In this document: one piece after another, positions 52,306-59,994 of the stretch
Layout: each line of letters starts with the position of its first letter
Numbering within the stretch: the stretch's first letter is position 1
Assembly: GCA_949284175.1 (NCBI GenBank)
Contig: CASDVE010000019.1
Coordinates: 1-61,797, forward strand
Reading direction: 5' to 3'
DNA: 61,797 bases
Source: an uncultured Eubacteriales bacterium
Lineage (GTDB): Bacteria > Bacillota > Clostridia > Lachnospirales > Lachnospiraceae
Made by a program: the position numbers and the translations under genes
Notes under the pieces: model-generated
Told to the model about the DNA's origin: nothing
Seen by the model: the letters and a program-made list of their open reading frames with translations, nothing else
Database searches by the model: none

Positions 52306-55300
52306 CTATTGTTCAATCTGTGCAAATATATTTGCAATTTCCTCAACATCTAATTCATTATCTTTGGTAATATACTTTAAATATTTACCTTCTTCTTCTT
52401 TATCAAGATATTCAATGATTTTTTTGAAATAGTTTTTAAATATAGATAGAAATTGTTCCATTTCATTTGTAGTATATCTGTTTTGATTAAACTTAAAATC
52501 GATATTTAAAGTATCTTCATTTAAAATTGCAGTAATATCAAGATTAATCCCCGATTTTATTTCTTTTGTATTTTCTTCTAAATGGCTTTCACTTAAAATA
52601 CCTTTTAATAAACCTCTAGGGCTTTCTAATGTATAATTTCCTAAATAATTGAATGCAATGTCTGGTTCGTCATATTCTTGAAAATGATGCCCATAATATT
52701 TTAAAACTCCATATCCAATTCCACTATTTGGAATAGAAGTCAGACATTTTTTTACTGTTTCTAAAACATTTTGGATATTTTCGTTTTCATTCGTTTCAAG
52801 AGCAATTGGAAATCTTGACGTAAACCATCCTACTTTTTCAAAAACATCTTCTCCTAAAATACTACTTTCTCTACCATGTCTTTCTAATGAAATGAACACT
52901 TTTTTTACTTTTGAAATTTCATATAAGGTCATATATAATGTACCCAACAAAATAGTTTCAGCATCCACATTTTTTTCGCTTTGTTGTTTCTTTATTACCA
53001 TTAAATTATATGGATCTGAAAATTTAATACTTTTTATTATCCTATTTTGCCTTATTAACGCATTTTTCCCCATACTAGCTTTTTGCTTTTCCCAATAATT
53101 CAATTCATTTTCTTCAAAATAAGAAAGTTTTTCAAATAAAATATTAGAATAATTAAATATCGGCTCTTTTTTCTGTTCAGACAAACATCCATAATAGTAT
53201 TCTTCTAATTTTCGTATAATGTTAATCCATGAAATCGTGTCCACTATAAGATGAGCAGCCGCAATATATAAATATTGATTACTATTTACCTGAAATAATC
53301 TTATTTCAAATGGTTTTCCATTTTTTATATTTATTTCACTACTTCGACTTATACACTCTTTAATTTCTTTTATATTTATTGATTCAATTTCTATTTGTGG
53401 ACTCTCTTTTTGGTATTTCCACAAAATTTCATTACCTGTTTTTTCAAAATAGGAACTAAATATATTTACATTTTTTACAAATATATTAATTGCATTTTTT
53501 AATTGTTCCATATCAACGTCTAAAGACAATTTGAAAAGCATAACCTGATTCATTTTAGATTGATTACCATATCCATATTCATCAAAATACCAATTTTGAA
53601 TAGGCGTCAATGTTTGGACATCCTCTGTAATATCTTGTTGTTGTGTATTTTCTTTTTTTAAAAGTAATGCAATTGATTTAATATTAAGTCCTTCAAAGAA
53701 GTCACTAATTTTAAGTGTATATTCATATTTATGCAATTTTGTTATAATTTGGATAGCTTTTATGGAATCTCCTCCTAACATAAAAAAGTTATCCAATATT
53801 CCAATTTCTGTATTATCAAGTACTTCCTCCCATATTGCTTTTAATATACTCTCTTCATATGAAATTTTTTCTAAACTTTCTTTTTCTTCCTTCTCTTTAA
53901 TTTGACCTTTGTCAGATATTAATAAAATCTTTTTTCTATCTATCTTTCCATTCGAGTTTATCGGAAATTCCTCCATTCTTACAAACTCATTAGGAATCAT
54001 ATAGCTTGGAATAGATTTTTGTAAGTCTTTTGCGATCATGTCACTTGTAACGTGTTCTAATTTATTTGGAATATAAAAACATGTTAATTTCTTTTTAGCA
54101 CTTAACAATACAATAGCCTTCTGTATATAATTTAAATTTACTAAATGCCTTTCAATTTCTCCTAATTCAATTCTGTATCCTCTTACTTTCACTTGATTAT
54201 CTTTTCTACCAATGTAATTAATAGTACCATCTATATTCCAAGAACCTAGATCACCTGTTTTATACATTTTTTCTGAAGGCTCAAATACATCTATTACAAA
54301 TGATTCTGAGGTTCGTTCAGGTAAATTCAAATATCCTCTTCCAACATTCCTTCCAGATATATAAATTTCTCCTATACATCCTATAGGTACTGGTTCTCTT
54401 TTTTCGTTTAAAATATGAATTTTAGTATTATCAATTGGTCTTCCGATTGGTATATTAGTTTCATTGCCTTTACATTTATAGAAGGTAACATCTACAGCTG
54501 CTTCTGTCGGTCCATAAAAGTTATATAGTGTCGTATCAGAAACATTAAATATGTCATAAAATTTTTTTACCTGTCCTACATTTAATGCCTCTCCACTTGC
54601 AACTACCCATTTCAGGCTACTCAAATTACTCGCAAAGTTCTTTTGTTTACCATATTCCAAAAATGCTTCTAACATAGATGGTACAAAGTGTACATACGCT
54701 ACTTTATTATTAGAAATTTCTTCTAATATTTCATCCGGCTCTTTTTCCGAACCAGATTCTGCTATACGAACATTTGCCCCATTAAAAAACCACCAAAACA
54801 TTTCTACTACAGAAACATCAAAAGTATATGGTGTTTTCATTAAAATAGTTTGATTTTCTTTAAGATTAATTTCCTTGGACATCCAATACAATCGATTCAC
54901 AATAGATTTATGCTCAATCATAACTCCTTTTGGTGTTCCGCTTGAACCTGACGTATAAATAACGTATGCTAAATTTTTTTCATCTATTGTCGGTAATTCA
55001 ATATGTTCATCTACACTTTCTCTTTCGTATTTTTGGTGATCAAGTACAAGGGTTTTGATATTGATTTTTAAATCAAGTTCTGTTTCAATAAGACATATTT
55101 TTGCATTACAATCTCTTAAAATATAATTAATCCTTTCTATAGGCGTATCCGGTGCAATCGGCAAATAGGCAGCTCCTGATTTAATAATACCCAGTATTCC
55201 ATAAAGCATTTCCAAACTTCTATTTGTTACTATAGGAATAATATCTTCTTTTTTAGTACCATTTTTTATTAAAATTTTGGCCAATAAATCTGAATATATA

Positions 55301-56736
55301 TCTAGCTCATTATAAGTACAATATTCATCCTTATAACTTGCAGCAACCTCTGTTCTATATTTTTTTACTGCATTTTTCCATATATCAACTAAATTAAATG
55401 GTTCCTTATAGATATTATCCGTATTATTAAAGCCTGAGATCAATTTTCGTTCTTTTTCTGACAAAAAGCTCAACTTATCAATAGTTTCTTGAGGTGCTGT
55501 AAGCATATTTTTTATAACTGTAATAAGTCCTTGAAAAAATATTTCCACTTCTAAATCAGAATATATATCGCATTGATAATCTATATTTAAGATTAAATTA
55601 GATTTTTCATTCCTATTCGTTAATTGTATATTCATACTATTTAATTGATGACTATATCCCAGCCAAAAGTCTTCCCAAGAGTCAAATACTTCACCAAGCT
55701 TAAGATGACCCGTTTGATAAGTAAAATTTATATCATACATTCCTGATGAATTACCTGTTCTCTGTATAAATTGCTTATTTATAATTTCTTGTGGACATTT
55801 TGAATGTCTTAAACATTCAAAAAACTTTTTATTTACTTCTTTAAGCCAATGTAAACTACTATCCGTATTAATTTTCAATCTAATAGGAATCATATTCGTT
55901 ATCATACCAAAAATTTCTTTTTCCTTTGCCTTTTCACGATTTAAAACAGTCGTACTCAAAGAAATATCTTTTTTATTTGTTAATTTAGAAATATATATAG
56001 CTAATCCGCCTAAAAATAAGTTGAAATATGACACATTATTTAAAGAACAATAATCCTTTATAAGAGTATCTGTTTTTTTATCGATGACAAATGTTTTTCG
56101 TTTAGATATTTTCGACATACTTCTCGTATTTTTCAAATTTATAAATTCTGGAACATCTTTATATTCTTCATTCCAAAATTTCATATCTTTAATAAATTTT
56201 TCACTATCTATATAATTCTTTTCTTTCTCAATAAAACTCTTATATTGCATTTCACTTGGAATATATTCTAAATTATTTTTTAAACAATTATATATTTCAA
56301 ATGTTTCATTAAAAAAATTAACAACTGATAACCCATCTGCAATAACATGATGAAATGTAACTAATAGCCCCATTTCGTTATTTGTTCTTAAAATAACCAT
56401 TTTAAATAACTTATCCTGATTAAATAAACATTGATTTTTCCAATCATTAGCAAATTTAAACAGTTCATTTTTACTATTCAAATGACATTCTGGAATTACA
56501 TATTCTTCAAAATCGCAGAACATCTGATAAATAGTACCTTCTTCTTCTTTAAGTTTTATTCTCATTGCATCATTATACTGAATAAATTTGTTAATTGCCT
56601 TTTTCAAAATTGGTATATCAAAACTCTTAACTAGCAATAATCCTGTATTATTAGAAATTCCCGTATTTGGGAAAAATTTTTCTGTATTACATATCATTTT
56701 TTGTGGATATGTAATTTCAAATTTTCTTTCTGCCAT
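52306..56736 (-). CDS. NRPS1: C-A-T-E initiation module
   Basis: This 1476-residue module starts with a condensation domain (HHVIADG near 130) although it appears to be the first module, suggesting a starter C domain that N-acylates the first residue. The A domain has YTSGSSGTPKG near 595 and NFYGPTEAAVDVT near 735; hand-aligned pocket residues are D-V-V-H-V-S-F-V-D-K, closest to serine codes (one unusual position). T carries LGGDSIKAI near 985. The last 450 residues form an epimerisation domain: AHLIVDTISW (second His kept, first is Ala), LERHGRE, VGWFTSRFP, and FNYLGNY. A D-configured, Ser-like, possibly acylated starter is predicted. Confidence 0.88.
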   Translation of the reverse strand: MAERKFEITYPQKMICNTEKFFPNTGISNNTGLLLVKSFDIPILKKAINKFIQYNDAMRIKLKEEEGTIYQMFCDFEEYVIPECHLNSKNELFKFANDWKNQCLFNQDKLFKMVILRTNNEMGLLVTFHHVIADGLSVVNFFNETFEIYNCLKNNLEYIPSEMQYKSFIEKEKNYIDSEKFIKDMKFWNEEYKDVPEFINLKNTRSMSKISKRKTFVIDKKTDTLIKDYCSLNNVSYFNLFLGGLAIYISKLTNKKDISLSTTVLNREKAKEKEIFGMITNMIPIRLKINTDSSLHWLKEVNKKFFECLRHSKCPQEIINKQFIQRTGNSSGMYDINFTYQTGHLKLGEVFDSWEDFWLGYSHQLNSMNIQLTNRNEKSNLILNIDYQCDIYSDLEVEIFFQGLITVIKNMLTAPQETIDKLSFLSEKERKLISGFNNTDNIYKEPFNLVDIWKNAVKKYRTEVAASYKDEYCTYNELDIYSDLLAKILIKNGTKKEDIIPIVTNRSLEMLYGILGIIKSGAAYLPIAPDTPIERINYILRDCNAKICLIETELDLKINIKTLVLDHQKYERESVDEHIELPTIDEKNLAYVIYTSGSSGTPKGVMIEHKSIVNRLYWMSKEINLKENQTILMKTPYTFDVSVVEMFWWFFNGANVRIAESGSEKEPDEILEEISNNKVAYVHFVPSMLEAFLEYGKQKNFASNLSSLKWVVASGEALNVGQVKKFYDIFNVSDTTLYNFYGPTEAAVDVTFYKCKGNETNIPIGRPIDNTKIHILNEKREPVPIGCIGEIYISGRNVGRGYLNLPERTSESFVIDVFEPSEKMYKTGDLGSWNIDGTINYIGRKDNQVKVRGYRIELGEIERHLVNLNYIQKAIVLLSAKKKLTCFYIPNKLEHVTSDMIAKDLQKSIPSYMIPNEFVRMEEFPINSNGKIDRKKILLISDKGQIKEKEEKESLEKISYEESILKAIWEEVLDNTEIGILDNFFMLGGDSIKAIQIITKLHKYEYTLKISDFFEGLNIKSIALLLKKENTQQQDITEDVQTLTPIQNWYFDEYGYGNQSKMNQVMLFKLSLDVDMEQLKNAINIFVKNVNIFSSYFEKTGNEILWKYQKESPQIEIESINIKEIKECISRSSEINIKNGKPFEIRLFQVNSNQYLYIAAAHLIVDTISWINIIRKLEEYYYGCLSEQKKEPIFNYSNILFEKLSYFEENELNYWEKQKASMGKNALIRQNRIIKSIKFSDPYNLMVIKKQQSEKNVDAETILLGTLYMTLYEISKVKKVFISLERHGRESSILGEDVFEKVGWFTSRFPIALETNENENIQNVLETVKKCLTSIPNSGIGYGVLKYYGHHFQEYDEPDIAFNYLGNYTLESPRGLLKGILSESHLEENTKEIKSGINLDITAILNEDTLNIDFKFNQNRYTTNEMEQFLSIFKNYFKKIIEYLDKEEEGKYLKYITKDNELDVEEIANIFAQIEQ

Positions 56737-56752
56737 AAAATGTTTTCCTTTC

Positions 56753-57436
56753 CTAAAGCAACTCCTGCTTTATTATATTCAATGTATCCTTGATATTCTT
56801 TTTTAAGTAAAAATGATCACCTACAACTTTATAAAAGTCACATGCGATAGATGAATAATCTTTCCATGCAATTATTTCATTTTCTTCAAATCTATCCCTT
56901 GTTCCGGTTATTATACAAATAGGTGTATTTAACTTGTATGGTTCTTTTTCATAATAATTATCAACTATTTCAAAATCATTTTTAATTAATGGATAGAAAA
57001 AATCCAATAATTCTTTCTCAGCATAGATTTCCTCTTCTACACCTCCCATTAAATAAATTTTTTCCCAAAATTCTTTATTTTCGTATAAACTAAGCTTATT
57101 TTTTTGTGGTAAATGGGGTGCTTGCTTGCCTGAAAAGAAAATTTTTTGAGGTTTTTTCCTATTTAGACGTTGCATTTTTTTACATAATTCGTATACAATT
57201 ATCGCTCCCATACTATGTCCAAATATTGAATACTCTGTATCTGATATTTGAGAGGATATTTGTTCATACAAATCTTCCACATAAGTTTCCATTGAAATAT
57301 TACTCTGTTGCATTGGTCCTCTTCTTCCATGACCAATCAACTCAAGTGGTATGATTTCTATCCCTTCCATTTTCCCTTTCCACTGTTCATATAATGATGC
57401 ACTTCCGCCAGCATGTGCCACGCAAAACAACTTCAT
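56753..57436 (-). CDS. Type II thioesterase (GrsT-like) of the NRPS/PKS cluster
   Basis: This 227-residue alpha/beta hydrolase removes misprimed acyl groups from carrier domains. It shows LFCVAHAGGSASLYEQW at the start, the nucleophile elbow FGHSMGAIIVYEL near 74, and a C-terminal histidine in VGDHFYLKKN near 206; the catalytic aspartate is probably in ITGTRDRF near 178. AAAGGA precedes the ATG. It lies 12 bases after a small membrane-peptide gene and 16 bases before NRPS1. As chain release is by a reductase, this enzyme should be editing rather than product-releasing. Confidence 0.9.
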   Translation of the reverse strand: MKLFCVAHAGGSASLYEQWKGKMEGIEIIPLELIGHGRRGPMQQSNISMETYVEDLYEQISSQISDTEYSIFGHSMGAIIVYELCKKMQRLNRKKPQKIFFSGKQAPHLPQKNKLSLYENKEFWEKIYLMGGVEEEIYAEKELLDFFYPLIKNDFEIVDNYYEKEPYKLNTPICIITGTRDRFEENEIIAWKDYSSIACDFYKVVGDHFYLKKNIKDTLNIIKQELL

Positions 57437-57448
57437 GATAGTTCCTTT

Positions 57449-57556
57449 CTAATTTCTCCTGTTATTTACAGTTGTATAATGTTTTTGTCTTTTTTTTAAG
57501 ATAAGTAATGCCGTACCAAATGAAACTGTAACAACCATTAGTAATTTATTATGCAT
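57449..57556 (-). CDS. Small membrane peptide at the head of the biosynthetic operon
   Basis: A 35-codon frame starts at ATG 57556 behind a near-perfect AAAGGAGG site six bases upstream. The product has one hydrophobic segment (LLMVVTVSFGTALLIL) followed by a basic tail (KKRQKHYTTVNNRRN), so a single-pass membrane peptide with a cytoplasmic positive end is expected. It is the first frame of the operon and ends 12 bases before the thioesterase start. I do not recognise it. It could be a leader peptide for translational control or a small immunity/anchor protein. Confidence 0.6.
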   Translation of the reverse strand: MHNKLLMVVTVSFGTALLILKKRQKHYTTVNNRRN

Positions 57557-57571
57557 TTTGACCTCCTTTAA

Positions 57572-57590
57572 ATGAATAAGTATTATTCAT
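57572..57590. promoter_or_regulatory. Palindromic operator copy 1 (ATGAAT-N7-ATTCAT), biosynthetic operon side
   Basis: The 19-base site lies in a perfect 10-bp inverted repeat with a 3-base centre and directly abuts the ribosome site of the first operon gene. A weak promoter may overlap it (minus-strand TATTCT at 57600-57595). An identical half-site pair with the same 7-base spacing occurs beside the tetR promoter, which strongly suggests TetR binding at both. Confidence 0.65.
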
Positions 57591-57729
57591 TTTTAGAATA
57601 ACATCTTTCTTGGAAAAAATCTACATCTTTTTCAAAAAAATTTTTTACATTTGCGGTGTGCTAAATAAATTTAATAATTTTCTATTTAATATATATCTAT
57701 TGATATTTTATCAATAACAATATATCAGA

Positions 57730-57758
57730 TTGACAATTATTTAAACATCAATTATAAT
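57730..57758 (+). promoter_or_regulatory. Consensus sigma-A promoter of tetR-PPTase
   Basis: TTGACA (57730-57735) and TATAAT (57753-57758) are both perfect hexamers with a 17-base spacer, 41 bases before the tetR start codon. A further inverted repeat ATTGATA-TTT-TATCAAT lies just upstream at 57699-57715. Confidence 0.8.
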
Positions 57759-57759
57759 T

Positions 57760-57778
57760 ATGAATGACGATAATTCAT
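57760..57778. promoter_or_regulatory. Palindromic operator copy 2 (ATGAAT-N7-ATTCAT), tetR side
   Basis: The site begins two bases after the -10 box of the tetR promoter, covering the transcription start. It has the same half-sites and spacing as the copy at 57572-57590. This is a classic autorepression position for a TetR protein. Confidence 0.65.
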
Positions 57779-57799
57779 TTTCTATATAAGGGGGATTTT

Positions 57800-58375
57800 A
57801 TGAGAATTTCAAAAACACCAAATGAAAGGAAACAGGAAATACTTGATACAGCTATTAATGTATTTTTGGCTAAAGGTTATGAACAAACATCTATTTCTGA
57901 TATTGCAAAGGCAATGAATATTTCACAAGGTCTTTGTTATAGATATTTTAAGTCAAAAGAAGAGATTTACAACTGTGCTTTGGATGAATATGTTAATGAA
58001 GGATTAACCAATTTTGGAAAAATATTACTAGATTCTAACTTATCAATAGTTGAAAAGTTAAAACAACTACCAGATGTTGCAAAAAATACAAATCAGGATA
58101 CTTCAAAGCATAACTACTATAATCAGAATATAAATATTCAGGAGCAAGTTTTATTCAAACTAAACCGTAAACTACTACCTATAGTCATACAAGCTTTGGA
58201 TATTGCTGTTAAAAAAAATGAAATATCTTGTGATAATGTCACTTCAATAGCTTACTTTATTCTATATGGACAACTAGGAGTGTTTTTATGTCCTGGTTTA
58301 TCTCAAGAAGAAAAAGATATGTATAATTTTAAAATAATTTCTAAAATATTAGGAATTGATTCCGAAAATGAATAG
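57800..58375 (+). CDS. TetR-family regulator of the biosynthetic cluster
   Basis: This 191-residue regulator starts at ATG 57800 with AAGGGGG upstream; a longer frame from 57764 has no such site. The DNA-binding domain is ERKQEILDTAINVFLAKGYEQTSISDIAKAMNISQGLCYRYFKSKEEIYNCAL (8-60), a textbook TetR_N. The C-terminal ligand domain is not recognisable. It is divergent from the NRPS/PKS operon and overlaps the PPTase gene. With two matching palindromes at the divergent promoters, it probably represses both units until a ligand, perhaps the product, releases it. Confidence 0.88.
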   Translation: MRISKTPNERKQEILDTAINVFLAKGYEQTSISDIAKAMNISQGLCYRYFKSKEEIYNCALDEYVNEGLTNFGKILLDSNLSIVEKLKQLPDVAKNTNQDTSKHNYYNQNINIQEQVLFKLNRKLLPIVIQALDIAVKKNEISCDNVTSIAYFILYGQLGVFLCPGLSQEEKDMYNFKIISKILGIDSENE

Positions 58376-59018
58376 TTACATATTATTTTTATCTAATCAC
58401 CCACAGTATGAGTATAAAAATTTAGTGTCTTCTGTTTCTTCTGCACGACAGCAAAAATTATCTAAATTTCATTTTGATATAGATAAAAGGCTTTCACTTT
58501 ATTCAGAGTTATTGATTCGTATGCAATTATCTATACATTTTAATGTTAATCCATCTTCTATACTTTTTGATACTACAGCTTTTGGAAAACCATATATTAA
58601 AAATTATCCTAATACATACATTAGTATTTCTCATAGCAATCATGCTATTTTAATAGGAATTTCTTATATACAAAATATAGGCGTAGATATAGAGTACATT
58701 GATTGTTCAAAATTAAATAAGGAAATGCTTAAAGAAATCATACATCCTTATGAACTTGATAGAATTACTTCTAGCTTTTGTAATATTTTTGATCTTTATC
58801 AAATATGGACCAGAAAAGAAGCATATGGCAAATCTAACGGCTATGGATTATGTCAAGATTTATCAAAAATAAATACTTTCATTAATCCAATTGGCTATGA
58901 GTATAAATCATGGATTACAAAAAAATATATGTGTTCTGTTTATTGTAAAGAACATGAAAATATTAATATAAACTACTTAAAAGAACAGGATATAATTGAT
59001 TTTTTCATAAGAAAATAA
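58368..59018 (+). CDS. Sfp-type 4'-phosphopantetheinyl transferase
   Basis: This enzyme activates the carrier domains by transferring phosphopantetheine from CoA to the conserved serine. The 216-residue protein has FGKPYIKNYPNTYISISHS near 80, the metal-binding GVDIEYID near 106, and WTRKEAYGKSNGYGL near 147, all Sfp hallmarks. The first ATG consistent with coupling is 58368, inside the tetR end (8-base overlap); a start 12 bases earlier is possible. A dedicated PPTase with its own regulator makes the cluster self-sufficient after transfer. A strong terminator follows. Confidence 0.9.
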   Translation: MNSYILFLSNHPQYEYKNLVSSVSSARQQKLSKFHFDIDKRLSLYSELLIRMQLSIHFNVNPSSILFDTTAFGKPYIKNYPNTYISISHSNHAILIGISYIQNIGVDIEYIDCSKLNKEMLKEIIHPYELDRITSSFCNIFDLYQIWTRKEAYGKSNGYGLCQDLSKINTFINPIGYEYKSWITKKYMCSVYCKEHENININYLKEQDIIDFFIRK

Positions 59019-59234
59019 TATTTATTATGTATCTAAATCATATGTTTTTATAAATTTTTATTGAAATTGTAATTATTATTATATAGATAACACATGTAAA
59101 TAAAAACGCTTATTTGTTATGATGTTTAGTTTCTGCAAACGATAACATGCTAAAAAGAAAAAATCTATAGCAGTTTTCTACAGATTTGTAAACAAAGAGG
59201 AATAGCCGATTCTTTTTGATTTAACACATACCAT

Positions 59235-59282
59235 AAAAAGCCATAGTCATATATAGTATTTATATATGTCTATGGCTTTTTT
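59235..59282. terminator. Strong bidirectional terminator after the PPTase gene
   Basis: AAAAAGCCATAG pairs with CTATGGCTTTTT and continues inward with CATATATA/TATATATG; T runs flank both strands. It ends tetR-PPTase on the plus strand and can end element transcripts on the minus strand. The remainder of 59019-59344 is AT-rich with no gene. Confidence 0.8.
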
Positions 59283-59344
59283 ATAAACATATTTCTTAGT
59301 TACAATATGTCTACTTTGTTATGCTTGAAAAATAAGTAAAACAC

Positions 59345-59947
59345 TTACCGTACTGGTGTTTGTTTATTCGGTTCTTCTCTATGCTGTTGTTCTAGTTTTT
59401 CTTCATACTGCTGCATAATGCACTCTTTCAACTCGGCTGAAAACTCTGAAGTAATTGGGAAACATACATTCTGAATCTCCTTCGTATCTCTCCGGGTGCG
59501 ATGTGGCATACTCACAAAACTTTCCCCTTTCCAGTTTCGGTAGATCGCTGCCTGATTTACTACGATTGCTCCATCCTGAAATCTTAATCGAACCTCTGCT
59601 AAAAGTGATCCATTCCTTTTGGGATTTACATCTACTTCATAATTCAGTTCTTCATCTTCCCAGTTTCCTTCTATTTCTCCCTTTCTATCTTCACACTGAT
59701 GCAGGGCCATGACAGCAGCTTCGGTAAGTTCTTCCCGAAGTTCCCTGTCTCTAATGGTAAAATAATCCAGATAATCTTGTGGATTCTGATAGCTTTGATA
59801 CCGGGGCGGCTCCAGATAAACCTTGCCGTTCCTAAACTCTTTGATTGCAAACCCATTTAATACAAATTGTCCTTCTAAAACCAAATTTGCAAATCCTAAC
59901 AGATTTTCTTTTCCCTCTACCTGATATACCTGTACTTTATATTCCAT
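59345..59947 (-). CDS. Tandem SpoVG-like domain protein of the mobile element
   Basis: This 200-residue protein seems to contain two SpoVG-like units. The first (1-95) has LGFANLVLEGQFVLNGFAIKEFRNGKVYLEPP. The second (105-190) has LLAEVRLRFQDGAIVVNQAAIYRNWKGESFVSMPHR and VCFPITSEFSAELKECIMQQY, close to SpoVG's pattern of a strand hairpin, MP.R, and a final helix after P-I-x-S-x-F. SpoVG proteins bind DNA or RNA; such copies occur in conjugative elements next to large helicases. AAAGGAG precedes the ATG. It follows the helicase gene, 47 bases apart. Confidence 0.7.
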   Translation of the reverse strand: MEYKVQVYQVEGKENLLGFANLVLEGQFVLNGFAIKEFRNGKVYLEPPRYQSYQNPQDYLDYFTIRDRELREELTEAAVMALHQCEDRKGEIEGNWEDEELNYEVDVNPKRNGSLLAEVRLRFQDGAIVVNQAAIYRNWKGESFVSMPHRTRRDTKEIQNVCFPITSEFSAELKECIMQQYEEKLEQQHREEPNKQTPVR

Positions 59948-59994
59948 AATTTGAATCTCCTTTCCATAAAAAAAGAACGCTTTTTTGCGTTCGT

